64,000 nt of DNA from Chrysophaeum taylorii. Taxonomy: Eukaryota > Sar > Pelagophyceae > Pelagomonadales > Pelagomonadaceae. The DNA lies in assembly GCA_029834535.1 (NCBI GenBank), contig JAQMWT010000584.1, positions 1 to 64,000 of the forward strand, given 5' to 3'. The translations under genes and the position numbers were made by a program. Shown here one piece after another: positions 1 through 10,097 of the stretch (positions within the stretch are counted from its first letter, which is position 1; every line of letters starts with the position of its first letter). Below the pieces are notes generated by a model, which saw only the letters and a list, made by a program, of their open reading frames with translations, did no database searches and was not told the DNA's origin.

Positions 1-79
1 TCGACGTAGGTGGGGTAGTCTTTAGGACTTGGCGTGCGGGCGCCTCCCGGTGTGTGTTTGAGCATAACCAGGGCTTTGC

Positions 80-2908
80 ATGAGCCGGTCCGCCGCCATT
101 CCAGCGCACGACGAACAAACGATTAATCCAACTGGCAAGGGGCCTTCCCCCTCTCATGCCGACAACCGCACCGGATGTCAAACACCCCACGTCAAAGTCT
201 CAGACCCCACTGCCTTCCCTCCGGACCCAGGCATAGCCAAGGTTAGTCCACAACCTGGCACACCCCACATTCACGAGGACACTCCACCTTGTTCAAATAT
301 CGCACCAACAATGTTGAACACACCAGCACCAATAAACATTACTCCCTTCACTCCACCAACCCCACCGGAGCCTCCACCTCCTTCACTGGAGCCTAACTCC
401 CCACTATCGGCGACTCCCGCTACACCATCTATACAAGTTCCCCAACATCCTCGTCAACCCCCTCGCCGCACCACTCATCTCGTTGATGATCATGCCATAT
501 ACGGCCATGACGGCCCCGGCACCTTCATCCCTGACCAAGCCCCCACCGCGGCTCAAGCTCCTGCCGCCCCACCGTCGGATTCCCTTGTCCGATATCCATC
601 ATCTTCCGCAAGTCACTCTCCTCAGGACTTTCCTCTCCATCCACAAGACCATGCCACCTACGGCCACGACGGCCCCGGCACTTCCATTCCTACCCCAGCT
701 CCTTCCGCGGCTCAAGCTACTGCCGCCCAACCATCGGACCCTCCTGACAGACCTACATCACCTTTCGAAAGTCGCTGTTCCCCCGATTTGCACCTCCACC
801 AGCGTGACTATGCATTCCACGTCTACGAACATTCCTCCGTCACCACGCAAGCAAACTCCCACCTCCTTTCTCAAAGTTCCAATGCACCTCCGTCTGAGCT
901 CCAACGCGAGTTGGCCACAACTAAGGCTGCACTCCGCTCCCAAACCGCTGAATTGGCCGCAACTAAGGCCACGCTCATTTGCAAGGACGACGCTTTGTCC
1001 TCCGCAGCCAACAAACTCACCACCACCGACGCCGCCCTGGCTTTCGCCACTGCCCAGCTCGCCATCCAAGCCGACGAACTGGTCTCCACCCACGCTGAAC
1101 TCCATCTCACCCACACCCAGCTCAAGGCACTCGAAACTGCCCACGCCCACGCTGACATCCGCAGCTCCCACCTTGAAACCAACGCCGTCCTCCAAACCAT
1201 TCTTACCTCACTGGATGCCACCCACCCTACCCAAGATACTGCATCGCATCTTTCACCTCCTTTCCCCATCCACAACCAACCCTCATCCCCTTCCGAACCA
1301 ACCTCCAATGCCTCTCCCCCGATTCTCCCCGAGTATCATCACCGCCTCCACGGATGCCCTGGACCCGGTTCTCCTGGTTCAACACCCACTCCGCCTATCT
1401 GTTCTCAACCCCCCGCCATCTCCGGCCCCTCCTCCTCTACCCACTCACTCTTCACCTCTCTGGCACCCCCTGAACCCCTTTGCACCCGCTCGCCTTATCA
1501 GCCACCTGGTTCATTCCAACTCGACCACATCCCCGCGTCCGAGTTGCGAGGGCGTACATTCAACACCGGCGACCGTACCCCTACCACCAGCGACGATCAC
1601 CACGTGCAAAGTCCCTCCAAGAATCAAGACCACCAACATCAAGAATCGACAAGAACCGAATTATCAAAAGACAGCTCTTTCCCTGATGGTCATGCTCACC
1701 ATCATGCTGCCAAGACATGCATAAGGGCATCTTCTCTCTTCGGGCACAACGGCCCAGGAAGCAGTCTTGTCGAAGGAACACCAAGCCACCTCGTTCCCAC
1801 TTTCGACAAGTCAAAGAACCACCTCGTTCCCACTTTCGACAAGTCAAAGAACAAGACACCTCGAGATGTTCCCGAGTATTATGCCTACATCGACTATGGC
1901 AACCACACCCAAGAACCTAAGGCTCCGCCGTATTCTATGCCCCAGGCACAAGAGCCGCAGGCCACTGGCAACATCCCCTCTGATTCAGTCTCTTGGTATG
2001 ATGCATACAGCGAAGAAGCAAGACCCACTTCACTAGTCTCGAAGATAGTCTCCTCGACCATTCCAGATCAGCCGCCTGATCCAAGCACCACCAATGACCC
2101 AGCAATGCCGTATCCACAAAGACAAGACACGCTGTCAACGGTCCCACGGTCAACATACTCGCAGGCACTCACCGCACCTGCAGGTATCCGCTCAGATTCA
2201 CAAGGCATTCCCGCCTTATTCGATATCTCACGATCAGCAGCTCCCGATCCCTTCGAAGCTGGTTCCGCCTCGCCGCCTCCCCTCCTCGAAGACAGGCGCG
2301 CACTGACGCTCACCGGCGCTTGCTGCTGCACCCACCATCCACCTTCTCGGTCGAATGCACTGGATGACACTGCTCAGCAGGTTGCATGGACCCAGCTGCG
2401 ACCACCATGTAACGATTTGATGGATGTCTTCGCACGAGCACCAGTCGCAGCACCTGATCACCCGCTCTCCAACTTTCGGTCAGAGCACGCAATCCTTTCG
2501 GCTGCCGATCCTTATGTCTCACCGCGACCAAACTTCTGGAAAGCTTTCCCCATGGCCGCAGTAACAGGCACAGATTTCGAGAGTTCTGAACGACCCGATC
2601 AGCCGCTAACTATGCACGATTCCATTGCGACCACTTCGGTCCTTTATGTCCCCTTGCATAGCTCTCTTCTGGACGCCACACGCTTGCGCTGCCTCCGGAA
2701 AATCGATGTTGCGCTCTCAGCAAACATTCTCCGCGCACTATGCGCAGGCCCGCTCCAACAAAACCACTCTGTAAGCATTTTCGCATCACTGGAATGCACG
2801 ACAAACGTTCCACGCCAGCTGCCGGCTCCACCACATACATGCACCTATGTCACGTACGTTGCCTCCCTCAAAAGCGCCTTATCGCTCAGCACGTCACTCC
2901 TCATTTGA
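80..2908 (+). CDS. Low-complexity Pro/Ser/Thr/His-rich ORF with a coiled coil
   Basis: I do not recognise this 942-codon frame. It is rich in P, S, T and H, with a recurring YGHDGPGT-type phrase (about residues 138, 194 and, degenerate, 556). Residues about 280-385 form an Ala/Leu-rich coiled-coil stretch with TTKAAL/AATKATL spacing. There is no signal peptide, membrane helix or catalytic motif. The G-poor strand makes a long open frame likely by chance, so it may not be a gene. An overlapping frame (483-1724) is also open, as expected from composition. In-frame duplication of 33 bp is in favour of some coding constraint. Confidence 0.3.
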   Translation: MSRSAAIPAHDEQTINPTGKGPSPSHADNRTGCQTPHVKVSDPTAFPPDPGIAKVSPQPGTPHIHEDTPPCSNIAPTMLNTPAPINITPFTPPTPPEPPPPSLEPNSPLSATPATPSIQVPQHPRQPPRRTTHLVDDHAIYGHDGPGTFIPDQAPTAAQAPAAPPSDSLVRYPSSSASHSPQDFPLHPQDHATYGHDGPGTSIPTPAPSAAQATAAQPSDPPDRPTSPFESRCSPDLHLHQRDYAFHVYEHSSVTTQANSHLLSQSSNAPPSELQRELATTKAALRSQTAELAATKATLICKDDALSSAANKLTTTDAALAFATAQLAIQADELVSTHAELHLTHTQLKALETAHAHADIRSSHLETNAVLQTILTSLDATHPTQDTASHLSPPFPIHNQPSSPSEPTSNASPPILPEYHHRLHGCPGPGSPGSTPTPPICSQPPAISGPSSSTHSLFTSLAPPEPLCTRSPYQPPGSFQLDHIPASELRGRTFNTGDRTPTTSDDHHVQSPSKNQDHQHQESTRTELSKDSSFPDGHAHHHAAKTCIRASSLFGHNGPGSSLVEGTPSHLVPTFDKSKNHLVPTFDKSKNKTPRDVPEYYAYIDYGNHTQEPKAPPYSMPQAQEPQATGNIPSDSVSWYDAYSEEARPTSLVSKIVSSTIPDQPPDPSTTNDPAMPYPQRQDTLSTVPRSTYSQALTAPAGIRSDSQGIPALFDISRSAAPDPFEAGSASPPPLLEDRRALTLTGACCCTHHPPSRSNALDDTAQQVAWTQLRPPCNDLMDVFARAPVAAPDHPLSNFRSEHAILSAADPYVSPRPNFWKAFPMAAVTGTDFESSERPDQPLTMHDSIATTSVLYVPLHSSLLDATRLRCLRKIDVALSANILRALCAGPLQQNHSVSIFASLECTTNVPRQLPAPPHTCTYVTYVASLKSALSLSTSLLI
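1787..1852 (+). repeat. 33-bp tandem duplication (2 copies)
   Basis: Two adjacent copies of a 33-bp unit encode HLVPTFDKSKN twice in the frame of the 80-2908 ORF. The unit length is a multiple of three, so the frame is kept. Confidence 0.85.
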
Positions 2909-3249
2909 GGACGCATGTCACATGCCCGCACCTTCGAATGCTCTACACGCCTAAGGGCAACCCTGGTCACTACGGCGCTCACTGCTCTGGTCCCAGCATC
3001 TCCGCTTTGAGAATGCACCCAGCAGGACTGACCCTTTCATCGCCTTTGGCTCAACTGCACTCTCCTTCGGCGACCCCTCTTTTCGAATTCCCGCACTGGA
3101 CCCCAAGCACTTCAGGCCGGATACTCTCCACCACGGGATCTCAGCTCACGCGCCCATCTGCCCTACCTTGCAGACAGGTCAGCCGCGAGCCACACTCCTT
3201 TAGGCACTGACTTCGGACCACCCGCATCACGCGCTTTTGCTCTTGGAGC

Positions 3250-4401
3250 ATGACACGCGTTTCGATGCGTGTTTCGATGCTCTCCGCGTCACCGCCTCTA
3301 ACACCACGACACTCGTCATTTTCCACCGACGCTCCGCGCCGCAACGTATCTCACGACCTTCAGCTCACCAACATATGTCGCTCGCGCCCGCACCACGTCG
3401 CGCACGCCTTACGAGGGCGTATTTCAATTGGTGACCTCACAGGTCTATCGATGCATTTCCCGACGTCCGACTTTGAACTTACGAGTTACTTTAAGGCAAT
3501 CCCCAATGCCAAGACGTCTGAAGCTGCGCAATCATGTCTCTGGAACTCCAAAGCAACAGAAACTGCCAGACAAGAAAGCACTCAACTCTCAACAGCTGCT
3601 CAACAGCTACTCATAATCTCGCACATAGCAACCAGTACTATCTCGCAGTCTCTATTGGACGACAAGACGAAAGATAAGACCACAACGGCCAGCTACACCA
3701 GCCAGCTCATTGATGTAGCAGACGAGACAAAGCAAACCAACTGCACAGCACGATTTCAGACTATGCAGACTATGCTCAGGTCCCACGCTCAATTACTCGA
3801 CCACGCACACGTTCTGTCACCCGACCTTGCACCGCTACTGGCTCCTGTCTCATTCAAAGCTGATGCACCCCATCCGATGGACCAATCCTTAAGACATGTC
3901 CCGCTCGCAGAAGCACCAACACAAGACACAAAGGTACATCATGAAGACACAGGTAAGCGCACCACGATCATGCGCACAAGCTCATTGCGCCTATCCGCCT
4001 ATCCGATCGACGAGACGAAGCTACAGCTCTGCTTGTTCCCTTCGCTTCTGGAAGACAAAGGCCGCCTTTCAGCCTCCCAGGCACCTGACCCTTCCCTGTC
4101 GCTGCAATCCGTATTAGCACAGACGAGCTCGCCTCCCTGCACGACTGCAGATCAGGCACAAGCCTATGTCGGCTCTCTGCAGAGTTATGCGCACCCGCCG
4201 GAATCTTACCAGCACAGCTACCTCAGCCAGTCAGGTCACTGCACCACCTCGGTCTCCCCTGACACTAGGTCGACGTATCGCTCATTCGCGCAGGCACCTG
4301 ACCCTTCCCTGTCGCTGCAATCCGCATTAGCACAGACGAGCTCGCCTCCCTGCACGACTGCAGATCAGGAACAAGCCTATGTCGGCACTCTGCAGAGTTA
4401 A
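3250..4401 (+). CDS. Low-complexity ORF running into the 213-bp array
   Basis: A 383-codon frame without recognisable domain. Its first half is Ser/Thr/His/Ala-rich; its last part enters the 213-bp tandem array and ends at a TAA in the second repeat unit. The same frame reopens in later units and continues through the end of the array into the 5587-5961 frame, whose first codons read MDDYDLEHEL. Coding status is doubtful for the compositional reason given for the region. Confidence 0.25.
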   Translation: MTRVSMRVSMLSASPPLTPRHSSFSTDAPRRNVSHDLQLTNICRSRPHHVAHALRGRISIGDLTGLSMHFPTSDFELTSYFKAIPNAKTSEAAQSCLWNSKATETARQESTQLSTAAQQLLIISHIATSTISQSLLDDKTKDKTTTASYTSQLIDVADETKQTNCTARFQTMQTMLRSHAQLLDHAHVLSPDLAPLLAPVSFKADAPHPMDQSLRHVPLAEAPTQDTKVHHEDTGKRTTIMRTSSLRLSAYPIDETKLQLCLFPSLLEDKGRLSASQAPDPSLSLQSVLAQTSSPPCTTADQAQAYVGSLQSYAHPPESYQHSYLSQSGHCTTSVSPDTRSTYRSFAQAPDPSLSLQSALAQTSSPPCTTADQEQAYVGTLQS

Positions 4402-5570
4402 GCGCACCCGCCGGAATCTTACCAGCACGGCTACCTCAGCCAGTCAGGTCACTGCACCACCTCGGTCTCCCCTGACACTAGGTCGACGTATCGCTCATTC
4501 GCGCAGGCACCTGACCCTTCCCTGTCGCTGCAATCCGTATTAGCACTGACGAGCTCGCCTCCCTGCACGACTGCAGATCAGGCACAAGCCTATGTCGGCT
4601 CTCTGCAGAGTTATGCGCACCCGCCGGAATCTTACCAGCACGGCTACCTCAGCCAGTCAGGTCACTGCACCACCTCGGTCTCCCCTGACACTAGGTCGAC
4701 GTATCGCTCATTCGCGCAGGCACCTGACCCTTCCCTGTCGCTGCAATCCGTATTAGCACAGACGAGCTCGCCTCCCTGCACGACTGCAGATCAGGAACAA
4801 GCCTATGTCGGCACTCTGCAGAGTTAAGCGCACCCGCCGGAATCTTACCAGCACGGCTACCTCAGCCAGTCAGGTCACTGCACCACCTCGGTCTCCCCTG
4901 ACACTAGGTCGACGTATCGCTCATTCGCGCAGGCACCTGACCCTTCCCTGTCGCTGCAATCCGTATTAGCACTGACGAGCTCGCCTCCCTGCACGACTGC
5001 ATATCAGGAACAAGCCTATGTCGGCACTCTGCAGAGTTATGCGCACCCGCCGGAATCTTACCAGCACGGCTACCTCAGCCAGTCAGGTCACTGCACCACC
5101 TCGGTCTCCCCTGACACTAGGTCGACGTATCGCTCATTCGCGCAGGCACCTGACCCTTCCCTGTCGCTGCAATCCGTATTAGCACTGACGAGCTCGCCTC
5201 CCTGCACGACTGCATATCAGGAACAAGCCTATGTCGGCACTCTGCAGAGTTATGCGCACCCGCCGGAATCTTACCAGCACGGCTACCTCAGCCAGTCAGG
5301 TCACTGCACCACCTCGGTCTCCCCTGACACTAGGTCGACGTATCGCTCATTCGCGCAGGCACCTGACCCTTCCCTGTCGCTGCAATCCGTATTAGCACTG
5401 ACGAGCTCGCCTCCCTGCACGACTGCATATCAGGAACAAGCCTATGTCGGCACTCTGCAGAGTTATGCGCACCCGCCGGAATCTTACCAGCACGGCTACC
5501 TCAGCCAGTCAGGTCACTGCACCACCTCGGTCTCCCCTGACACTAGGTCGACGTATCGCTCATTCGCGAC
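4080..5570 (+). repeat. 213-bp tandem array, seven units
   Basis: Units start at about 4081, 4294, 4507, 4720, 4933, 5146 and 5359, an exact 213-bp step (71 codons, frame-preserving). The unit is recognisable by GCACCTGACCCTTCCCTGTC at its start. Units 2 and 4 share variants (caggaacaa, gcactctgcagagttaa) that put a TAA in the frame open in unit 1, while units 1 and 3 read TAT there. Units 5-7 carry a third variant set (gcatatcag) and also read TAT. This is a 426-bp dimer pattern followed by a homogenised run. Confidence 0.95.
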
Positions 5571-5596
5571 TGCCTCAAGTCATCTAATGGACGACT

Positions 5597-7489
5597 ATGA
5601 TCTCGAGCATGAACTCATTGCAACGCTTGAGTCATACCCAAGAAGGAATCCGACTTTGGAGTCACCTCAACCACTCCCACAGGAACTTTGGCCACCAGAC
5701 GCCACCCATGTGCTCGTGGTTTCTCCATTGGTTTCCTCCAAAGCATTTGACTGCAGCAGAGACAAAACGAAAACCTCCCCATGCGACTATAACCGCATTC
5801 TCGTTTGGGACACAAGCATTTACTTCATGTCATTTGCTTACGCCCATAGTACCGCGACACACGGCAACCAAGATAGAAGCGGACTGCGTTCCGCCCTCAT
5901 CTCTGAGCGCTACCCCCGACATGCTGCTCCCGGCACTACTAGCCAGTCCCATCACGTCTGATTCAGCTCCCATCGCCTTGTATGACGTCATACGTCATAT
6001 TCCGATTAAAGCCCAGACACCGCGCAGGCTCCTATGCACTAGCGACGGCACGCTCACCGCCCCTCTCGGTTTAGACTACGAACATTGCGCCATACCCATG
6101 GTACACTCACAGTCAACTGAGACGCACGCTCGCTTGTCGCACAGTACGATGCCCGAACACCTTTTGATTCAAGATACGCAGAACACTGTCGTCTCAGCCA
6201 CCGCTGAAGCGCCTCCTCCGACCGCCGCCCGGCTCTGCGCTCGTTTTGCAATCATGGTCTCTCGGTCTCACCGGCAATTCGAAGATTTCACCCAGTTCGA
6301 ATTACGAGGGCGCATTAGTTTCCCACCGACGACAAGATTCGTTTCGATTCGTATCAGTCATGCCTCCTATGGCTACTCTGGCTACATCAGAACTCAATTC
6401 AAGGCACGTACCGAATTCCCTCTTTCTAAGGACCTCTGTCACACGCCACGACCTGATGAGTATTCGTCGTTCCTCCCCGCTTCAACGCGACTCCCGACGA
6501 CCAAATCCCCGACGATTTGTGATGACACAAAGTTCCGTCATCAATGCAATTCAGAGCCTCCCACGCTCTTCCGTCAGTCTCTCGCAGGTCACACCTCCCA
6601 AATTTCAGCATTCCACCCTCGCTCGATTTTATCCAGCATGCTGCCATATGCAAACGAAGTTCAGTCACGCCGACGCCACACTTCGCAGTTATCGCTAGTC
6701 TCGCGCAATAAATGCCCGCCACCAAATGATACCCGCACGCAGAGTCCTTTACTCACCTCTCTCCACGTCCCTCCCAGCACTATACTTGACGTTGAAGCTC
6801 TGCACCACTATGGTTCGGTTAATACACAACTTCACGCGAAATCCTCGTCCATTTCAGATCCTATCTCGCATCTGTCGACATTGTTGTCAGAATCATGCTT
6901 CGGACACAGCTCAGATTACACTCGCGTATTACGCTCTCATGACGCACTCGGTTCGCTCCTCTCCGTTCGCACTGCAGGTTCCATCTTGCCCAATTCGCAC
7001 CCAGTCGACGCTTTCCGTAACACCCGCGAGGATAACCCCCAATCTCCACAGGATGGACACGCGCTCTGCTCTCAGCATTCCACCGAATCTCACGGCCGCA
7101 CACCGCTAGCCCCACCCAGTTATGTTACGAATCAAGGGAAGTTAACTGCCATGCCTATCTACTTCTTCATTCCAACACACTCGCTGCTAGTCACAGTATC
7201 ACACGACTCATTATCGGACAGTTCTCGCATTATGCACAGGACCTCACATCATGTTCATTCATCGGACATCCCCCGTCCACAAACTAATCCTCTCTTGAAA
7301 CATACGCTCCCTACACGTTGTATACTGTACAGCTCTCGCATATCGACAACACCCTCCTGTCGAATGTCTCACCTTTCAGTCACTGCACGATTCACCAGGG
7401 ATGCACCACGCTCCCTCGCGCTTGTACATCAAGGGAAGTTCGAAGGTATGGTCAAAGTCGCGTCGTGCGTGTTCTATGTTGCAAAGTAA
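5597..7489 (+). CDS. Low-complexity Ser/His/Thr-rich ORF
   Basis: A 630-codon frame following the tandem array, without domains, signal peptide or membrane helices that I can recognise. It contains one of the region-wide phrases, FELRGRISF, at about residues 233-241, equivalent to SELRGRTF in the 80-2908 frame and LRGRIS near 3411. Its end overlaps the left arm of the inverted repeat. As with its neighbours, the open frame may reflect the G-poor strand rather than selection. Confidence 0.25.
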   Translation: MISSMNSLQRLSHTQEGIRLWSHLNHSHRNFGHQTPPMCSWFLHWFPPKHLTAAETKRKPPHATITAFSFGTQAFTSCHLLTPIVPRHTATKIEADCVPPSSLSATPDMLLPALLASPITSDSAPIALYDVIRHIPIKAQTPRRLLCTSDGTLTAPLGLDYEHCAIPMVHSQSTETHARLSHSTMPEHLLIQDTQNTVVSATAEAPPPTAARLCARFAIMVSRSHRQFEDFTQFELRGRISFPPTTRFVSIRISHASYGYSGYIRTQFKARTEFPLSKDLCHTPRPDEYSSFLPASTRLPTTKSPTICDDTKFRHQCNSEPPTLFRQSLAGHTSQISAFHPRSILSSMLPYANEVQSRRRHTSQLSLVSRNKCPPPNDTRTQSPLLTSLHVPPSTILDVEALHHYGSVNTQLHAKSSSISDPISHLSTLLSESCFGHSSDYTRVLRSHDALGSLLSVRTAGSILPNSHPVDAFRNTREDNPQSPQDGHALCSQHSTESHGRTPLAPPSYVTNQGKLTAMPIYFFIPTHSLLVTVSHDSLSDSSRIMHRTSHHVHSSDIPRPQTNPLLKHTLPTRCILYSSRISTTPSCRMSHLSVTARFTRDAPRSLALVHQGKFEGMVKVASCVFYVAK

Positions 7490-7800
7490 TCCTGAACTGT
7501 GACAATCGACTGATCCATTCATTTCATGTCCGGAGTCGTTTTCATCAGAATCAAACGAAGCGTTTTACCAGAATCAAACTTCCCTTGATGTACATGAACT
7601 CACTGACAACCAACGGCATGCTGACTTTGATCGCGAGCTTAAAGAACTCCGACGCCTCGTCTCCGGGAAAAAAAGGCCGCGGTCATGCGCGCGATGAAAA
7701 CGACTCCGGACATGAAATGAATGGATCAGTCGATTGTCACAGTTCAGGATTACTTTGCAACATAGAACACGCACGATGCGACTTTGACCATACCTTCGAA
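7439..7800. repeat. 108-bp inverted repeat (foldback) with 146-bp loop
   Basis: Arms 7439-7546 and 7693-7800 are reverse complements with one mismatch that I can see in 108 positions. A shorter inverted pair, TGTACATCAAGGGAAGTT at 7423-7440 against 7579-7596, is nested in it. The loop carries two scraps of the Helitron helicase repeat: about 7608-7650 (antisense relative to 32437-32487) and about 7647-7696 (same sense as 32543-32594). The structure can form a long hairpin and looks recent. Confidence 0.93.
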
Positions 7801-8400
7801 GTCAACTCTCCCCCTGGCACGGACACTATCTTCAAGCAGTCCATCGCCTTCAGGCATTTTCTTCTGTTGCCCGACTCTTCTACATTTTCTGCACAGGGCA
7901 CCGACTCTTCAGCAGAAGACACACGCCTGTATCCACCATCGTACGCGATACACTCGCAAACCCCAGTCTCAGTCCAATCATCTTTCGATGATAGCAAATG
8001 GCACCCTCCACCAGACCACAACACCAAGTCTACAGCAAATTTAGAGTTTTCATATTTATGGCCAACCCCAGACGAATATATCCGGATATCAACATCACAC
8101 GAAGATTATCCGCATGTTATTTTAGACGCTCATAGCCTAGCTTCAGCTGTCCCACGCTACACTCAGGACGACAGCTTCGACACGCATGTGACAGGCAATT
8201 CTGGTTCTCTCATCTTCCAGGAACAGCTCCGCCTTACTCGCTCTCATTACGACGATTACCTTACCATGTCGAAGCCGATTTGGTTAAATGGTCATATCTC
8301 TTCATGGGATCACGCTGGCGCTCCGTCACATCGTCAAACCTTTACTAGCAAAACTTTAGTCACAACAGAATCTCATCCCTACGGCCACTTTCACTATTAG

Positions 8401-8950
8401 CTTTTCGATCAACCATTGGTCTGCTGCACAATTCCCGACTGCCTGACCCATGATCCCTCCTGTTATTATTCGTTAGACCACCCGCTCTACTCAGATGCTC
8501 CCCCAGCCACTTTGGATTTATCCACCGGCACGCACCGTCCCCTATCTCATTAGCCACTGAGCAAGATGATGATCTGATCTCTCGCACAACATTCGCCATA
8601 CTTCATCGTTAGCCTACCTAGCATCTTCCTCCACTTTTCTTCTTACTCACGATCGATGCTTTTTCCTTTCTTTGATCATCCGCCTCTTCTTGCAATACCC
8701 TCTTTCTTTTGCTTCCCCTCTCAGCCTATTCTACACTCAACTTCGCGCGCTTTCTCCTTTCTCACTCACACCTACCTGCTTTTCGCTCTTCTCTATCTCT
8801 TTCATGCACTTCGCACACTTTCCTTCAACGCCTCCTCACGACTCGACATCTATTTGTCTCTGGCCAGACATTTGTTTTGTTTGTCCCAGACTTCGCTCAT
8901 CACCGAGTTCAATCTGCGAGGGCGTAGAGATAGAAAATTCCATTTAGGGT
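8401..8950. other. Pyrimidine-rich spacer without gene
   Basis: A T/C-rich stretch (8640-8890) with short frames encoding only Phe/Leu/Ser-rich peptides. It ends with the fourth GCGAGGGCGTA motif at about 8914 and a telomere-like TTAGGGTTAGG next to a C10 run at about 8943-8964. I see no gene. Confidence 0.5.
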
Positions 8951-8954
8951 TAGG

Positions 8955-9910
8955 ACCCCCCCCCCACTTAACCTCACACTCACACTAACAACCCCAAAAT
9001 CGCTGTGTCGAACACCGTACTGCTCTTTGTGTCGTTAGAGGACAGGACGAAAGGCAGCACGACCACTGCCACAATTCTCCACCAGCCCAATGCATAGGGT
9101 GTAGGCTAAATAATCCCAGCGCACGGGTCAGATTCACAGGGCGCTTAGACGAGGGCGCAAAAAGGAGTATCGAGGGCGGGTTATAGATCTGTAGCCATTC
9201 GTCACGGTCTTGAGCGAGGGACGGGAGTACCAGGCTTTCGTCGGAATGTGGAGTTTGCGGAGCGCACTGTTGAGACCCAGGTCGTGTGTGAGCTGTGGGG
9301 CCCCGCGGGGGGGTTTGGAAGCGCACGAAGGGAAGAGTATCTTTCCCATGGTGGCGGTTTCCGGGCATGCCGGCAACGTGGCCTGCCCAGCGGAGTTGTC
9401 GGCAAAGATGAAGGCAGCGGCAGCCTCAAGTCCAAGGCTCTGAAGGAAATTTGAAATTTTGATATGGTCTTTCCAGGTCTGGCGCCGTCGTGTAACGCGG
9501 CACATCGTGCGTGCGCATTGTGCGTGAAAGCCTCGTAGACGAGTGAAGGTCACTAACTTTGGCTAGGCATTACGATTCCGCACCGTAGAGGAGGATGGCG
9601 AGGATGAGATACCGACGTAGACAGTTCGTTTGGCTCGAGCAGAGACGCATCTCAACGCAACATCGTAATGACGGAGCACACCCAAAGCCGCTGCCGCCTT
9701 CTTTAGACGAGAGCAATGTCCTCACTGCAGTTGCAAGAGAGTACCGTGTCCTATGTACTCCCTCACCCCCCCCCACGTGTCAAAAGGCGACACGAAATGA
9801 ATCGGTGCATTCCGCAGGTATGAACGTGTCTCGCTGATCTGATATCGCTTTGCCCGACATCGCAACAAAACGCCAGCGTCCACGCCAGAAACACAACTCA
9901 AATCCACGAG
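8955..9910 (-). mobile_element. Decayed non-LTR retrotransposon (LINE) 3' end
   Basis: Translated minus-strand pieces match the end of a LINE reverse transcriptase ORF in order: CLRRYLILAILLYGAES near 9640-9573 (the typical LLYGAESW site, here followed at once by a stop), then TRLRGFHAQCARTMCRV (about 9547-9495), RRRQTWKDHIK and ETATMGKILF (9360-9330), the conserved tail after RT. Pieces lie in more than one frame with stops between them, so the copy is dead. Upstream RT motifs are not recognisable. The 3' end seems to lie near the G10/telomere-like junction at 8943-8964. Confidence 0.7.
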
Positions 9911-10097
9911 GGTGCCACCGTGCTCCCAGCCAGCAGTAGATCCAAAACTTTTAGCTTCCTGGAATAGGGCATATGCCCGGCTGAGTGCTCATGACCAGTC
10001 CGGCCGGTGATGTCTCAAAGACTGCCCTGGTACGAGATAAGTTGGCGGGGGCTTGAGCAAGCTCTCGTCCTTGCTTCGTCATGTAAATGACGCCGTC
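9911..10097. other. Spacer before LPMO 3' end
   Basis: About 190 bp between the LINE fragment and the LPMO stop codon. No gene or motif seen. Confidence 0.4.

Larger units (their letters stand above)
1..8640. repeat. C-skewed, repeat-built accessory region
   Basis: The plus strand is visibly rich in C and A and poor in G over more than 8 kb, unlike the GC-balanced host genes that follow. Because two of the three stop codons need G, long plus-strand frames are expected here by composition alone. The region holds a 33-bp tandem duplication, a seven-copy 213-bp array, a 108-bp inverted repeat and four scattered copies of a short motif built on GCGAGGGCGTA (about 1545, 3411, 6302 and 8914). No conserved enzyme domain is visible. 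It could be an accessory repeat family, a large decayed element or a repetitive gene. Confidence 0.6.

Noticed and set aside
80-2908. Relation of the coiled-coil ORF to the copia accessory coiled-coil ORF
   Set aside because: Both have Leu/Ala/Gln coiled coils followed by an ILxSL phrase, but nothing else aligns by eye. The likeness is typical of any coiled coil.
4080-5570. CRISPR-like array
   Set aside because: Units are 213 bp and contiguous without unique spacers, in a eukaryotic setting. The CAGTAAGTTCACCT arrays also have irregular spacing and no spacers of constant length.
9595-9837. Plus-strand frames over the LINE fragment
   Set aside because: They are shadows of the minus-strand RT tail, which shows recognisable motifs.
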